Positions 63,410 to 64,000 of a stretch of DNA of 64,000 nucleotides are shown one piece after another. How positions within the stretch are numbered: position 1 is the first letter of the stretch; every line of letters begins with the position of its first letter. The translations under genes and the position numbers were made by a program. The DNA lies in NCBI RefSeq assembly GCF_007829815.1, contig NZ_VIWT01000001.1, forward strand, positions 806,001 through 870,000, read 5' to 3'. The notes beneath the pieces are model-generated. The model saw nothing but the letters and a program-made list of their open reading frames with translations, did no database searches and was not told the DNA's origin. The stretch is from Kitasatospora viridis (GTDB taxonomy: Bacteria > Actinomycetota > Actinomycetes > Streptomycetales > Streptomycetaceae).

Positions 63410-64000
63410 GGGTGACTCCTCACAGGTTCTGACGCTTCGTCACATCGCAGCACGACTTTGCCCGTCACCGCAGCCGCTTCCAGGAGTTGATGCGCCTCGG
63501 AGGCCTTGGCCAGCGGCAGGGTGCGGGAGAGCACCGGCTTGACCGCGCCGGTGGCCAGCAGGTCGAGCACCGCCGCCAGGTCCTCCTGGTAGGCGCTGGG
63601 CACCTTCTTCTCCAGGCTCCAGGCGTTGTAGAAGGTGGTCCGGCGGCCGTCCGGGGCCAGCTTGGGCAGGAACAGGCCGGCCACGAAGCCGAAGACCGCC
63701 AGGTCGCGGCGCGGCCGGCCGTTCTGCATCGCCTGGCTCTGGCCGTAGCCGACCAGGAAGCCGCCGCGCCGCAGCGACATGTAGGAGCGCATGAACTGGG
63801 TGCCGCCCACCGGGTCGAAGACGGCGTCCACGCCGTTCTCCGGCCGGTCCTTGACCACCCGCATGAAGTCCTCGGCCAGGTAGTCGATGTGCTGCGCGCC
63901 CAGCGAGGCCACCAGGTCGGCCTTGCCCGCCGAACTGGTGCCGAACGCCTGCACCTTGGCCAGCTGGGCGAGTTGCAGCAGCGCGGTGCCCACGCCGCCG
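63406..64000 (-). CDS. zinc-binding/quinone oxidoreductase-like MDR protein (5' partial)
   Basis: The first visible codons (GGVGTALLQLAQ) lie at the cofactor-binding loop, so the N-terminal catalytic domain is outside the window. The remaining 197 residues match the medium-chain dehydrogenase/quinone reductase cofactor domain, with DAVFDPVGGTQFM and GFLVGYGQSQ. The typical C-terminus PLAKASEAHQLLEAAAVTGKVVL is present. It is the first visible gene of the P450 operon. Confidence 0.85.
   Translation of the reverse strand, partial: GGVGTALLQLAQLAKVQAFGTSSAGKADLVASLGAQHIDYLAEDFMRVVKDRPENGVDAVFDPVGGTQFMRSYMSLRRGGFLVGYGQSQAMQNGRPRRDLAVFGFVAGLFLPKLAPDGRRTTFYNAWSLEKKVPSAYQEDLAAVLDLLATGAVKPVLSRTLPLAKASEAHQLLEAAAVTGKVVLRCDEASEPVRSHP

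Overview
The window is high-GC actinomycete chromosome, most likely from the Streptomyces/Kitasatospora group. The evidence is strong third-position G/C, many GTG and TTG starts, ATGA/GTGA gene overlaps, a StrR-type regulator, a class III lanthipeptide synthetase, DUF4331 and SHOCT proteins, and several NarL-type sensor kinases. Both ends cut a gene: a glutamate-synthase-like gene at the left and a quinone-oxidoreductase-like gene at the right. No phage, plasmid or CRISPR locus is visible. The only mobile element seen is a short MITE.

Left flank and lanthipeptide locus (1-12 kb). After the partial FMN/Fe-S glutamate synthase homologue come an alpha/beta hydrolase and an unknown protein. A minus-strand operon then reads lanKC, a 32-residue precursor with a Ser-x2-Ser-x2-Cys core, a luciferase-like flavin oxidoreductase and a GT1 glycosyltransferase. 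This looks like a class III (labionin/lanthionine) peptide cluster with two unusual tailoring genes. Beside it are an APC permease and an M1 aminopeptidase homologue whose zinc site and catalytic glutamate are gone.

Hydrazine-type biosynthetic cluster (12.4-33.4 kb, plus strand). Lysine/ornithine N-hydroxylase, a free-standing cupin, a MetRS-like protein and a DAO-type flavin oxidase form the known kit for joining an N-hydroxylated diamine to a second amino acid through an N-N bond. Around this kit are two BacD-like ATP-grasp ligases, a circularly permuted ATP-grasp ligase, an ACP with FkbH-like and KASIII-like partners, a dimethylargininase-like hydrolase, NIPSNAP and VOC proteins, two MFS exporters, a Kef-type antiporter, a StrR-like regulator, and a family-5 solute-binding protein with no signal peptide. 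No NRPS or PKS module is present, so ligases and a single carrier protein probably assemble the product. A 163-bp MITE sits inside this cluster.

Amine/B6/tryptophan module (33.4-43.4 kb). On the minus strand are a fold-III decarboxylase homologue lacking its PLP lysine, PdxH, YggS, a trimethylamine-dehydrogenase-like flavoprotein, TrpD, TrpC and PdxS, with TrpF further on. Between them, on the plus strand, are a LysE exporter and a B3/B4 tRNA-editing-domain protein. A tRNA-Cys gene follows at 43.9 kb and probably marks the right edge of the biosynthetic region.

Right flank (44-64 kb). This contains a Tat-secreted small protein with DUF4331, a SHOCT/ABC/FtsX operon, and three NarL-type histidine kinases with only one response regulator. 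Two paralogous four-helix membrane proteins flank a multicopper oxidase. An NTF2-like protein, a TIM-barrel protein, and a P450/ferredoxin/SDR/oxidoreductase operon complete the window.

Calls come from reading translated sequence and motifs. No database search was possible, and the products of the two clusters are not identified.
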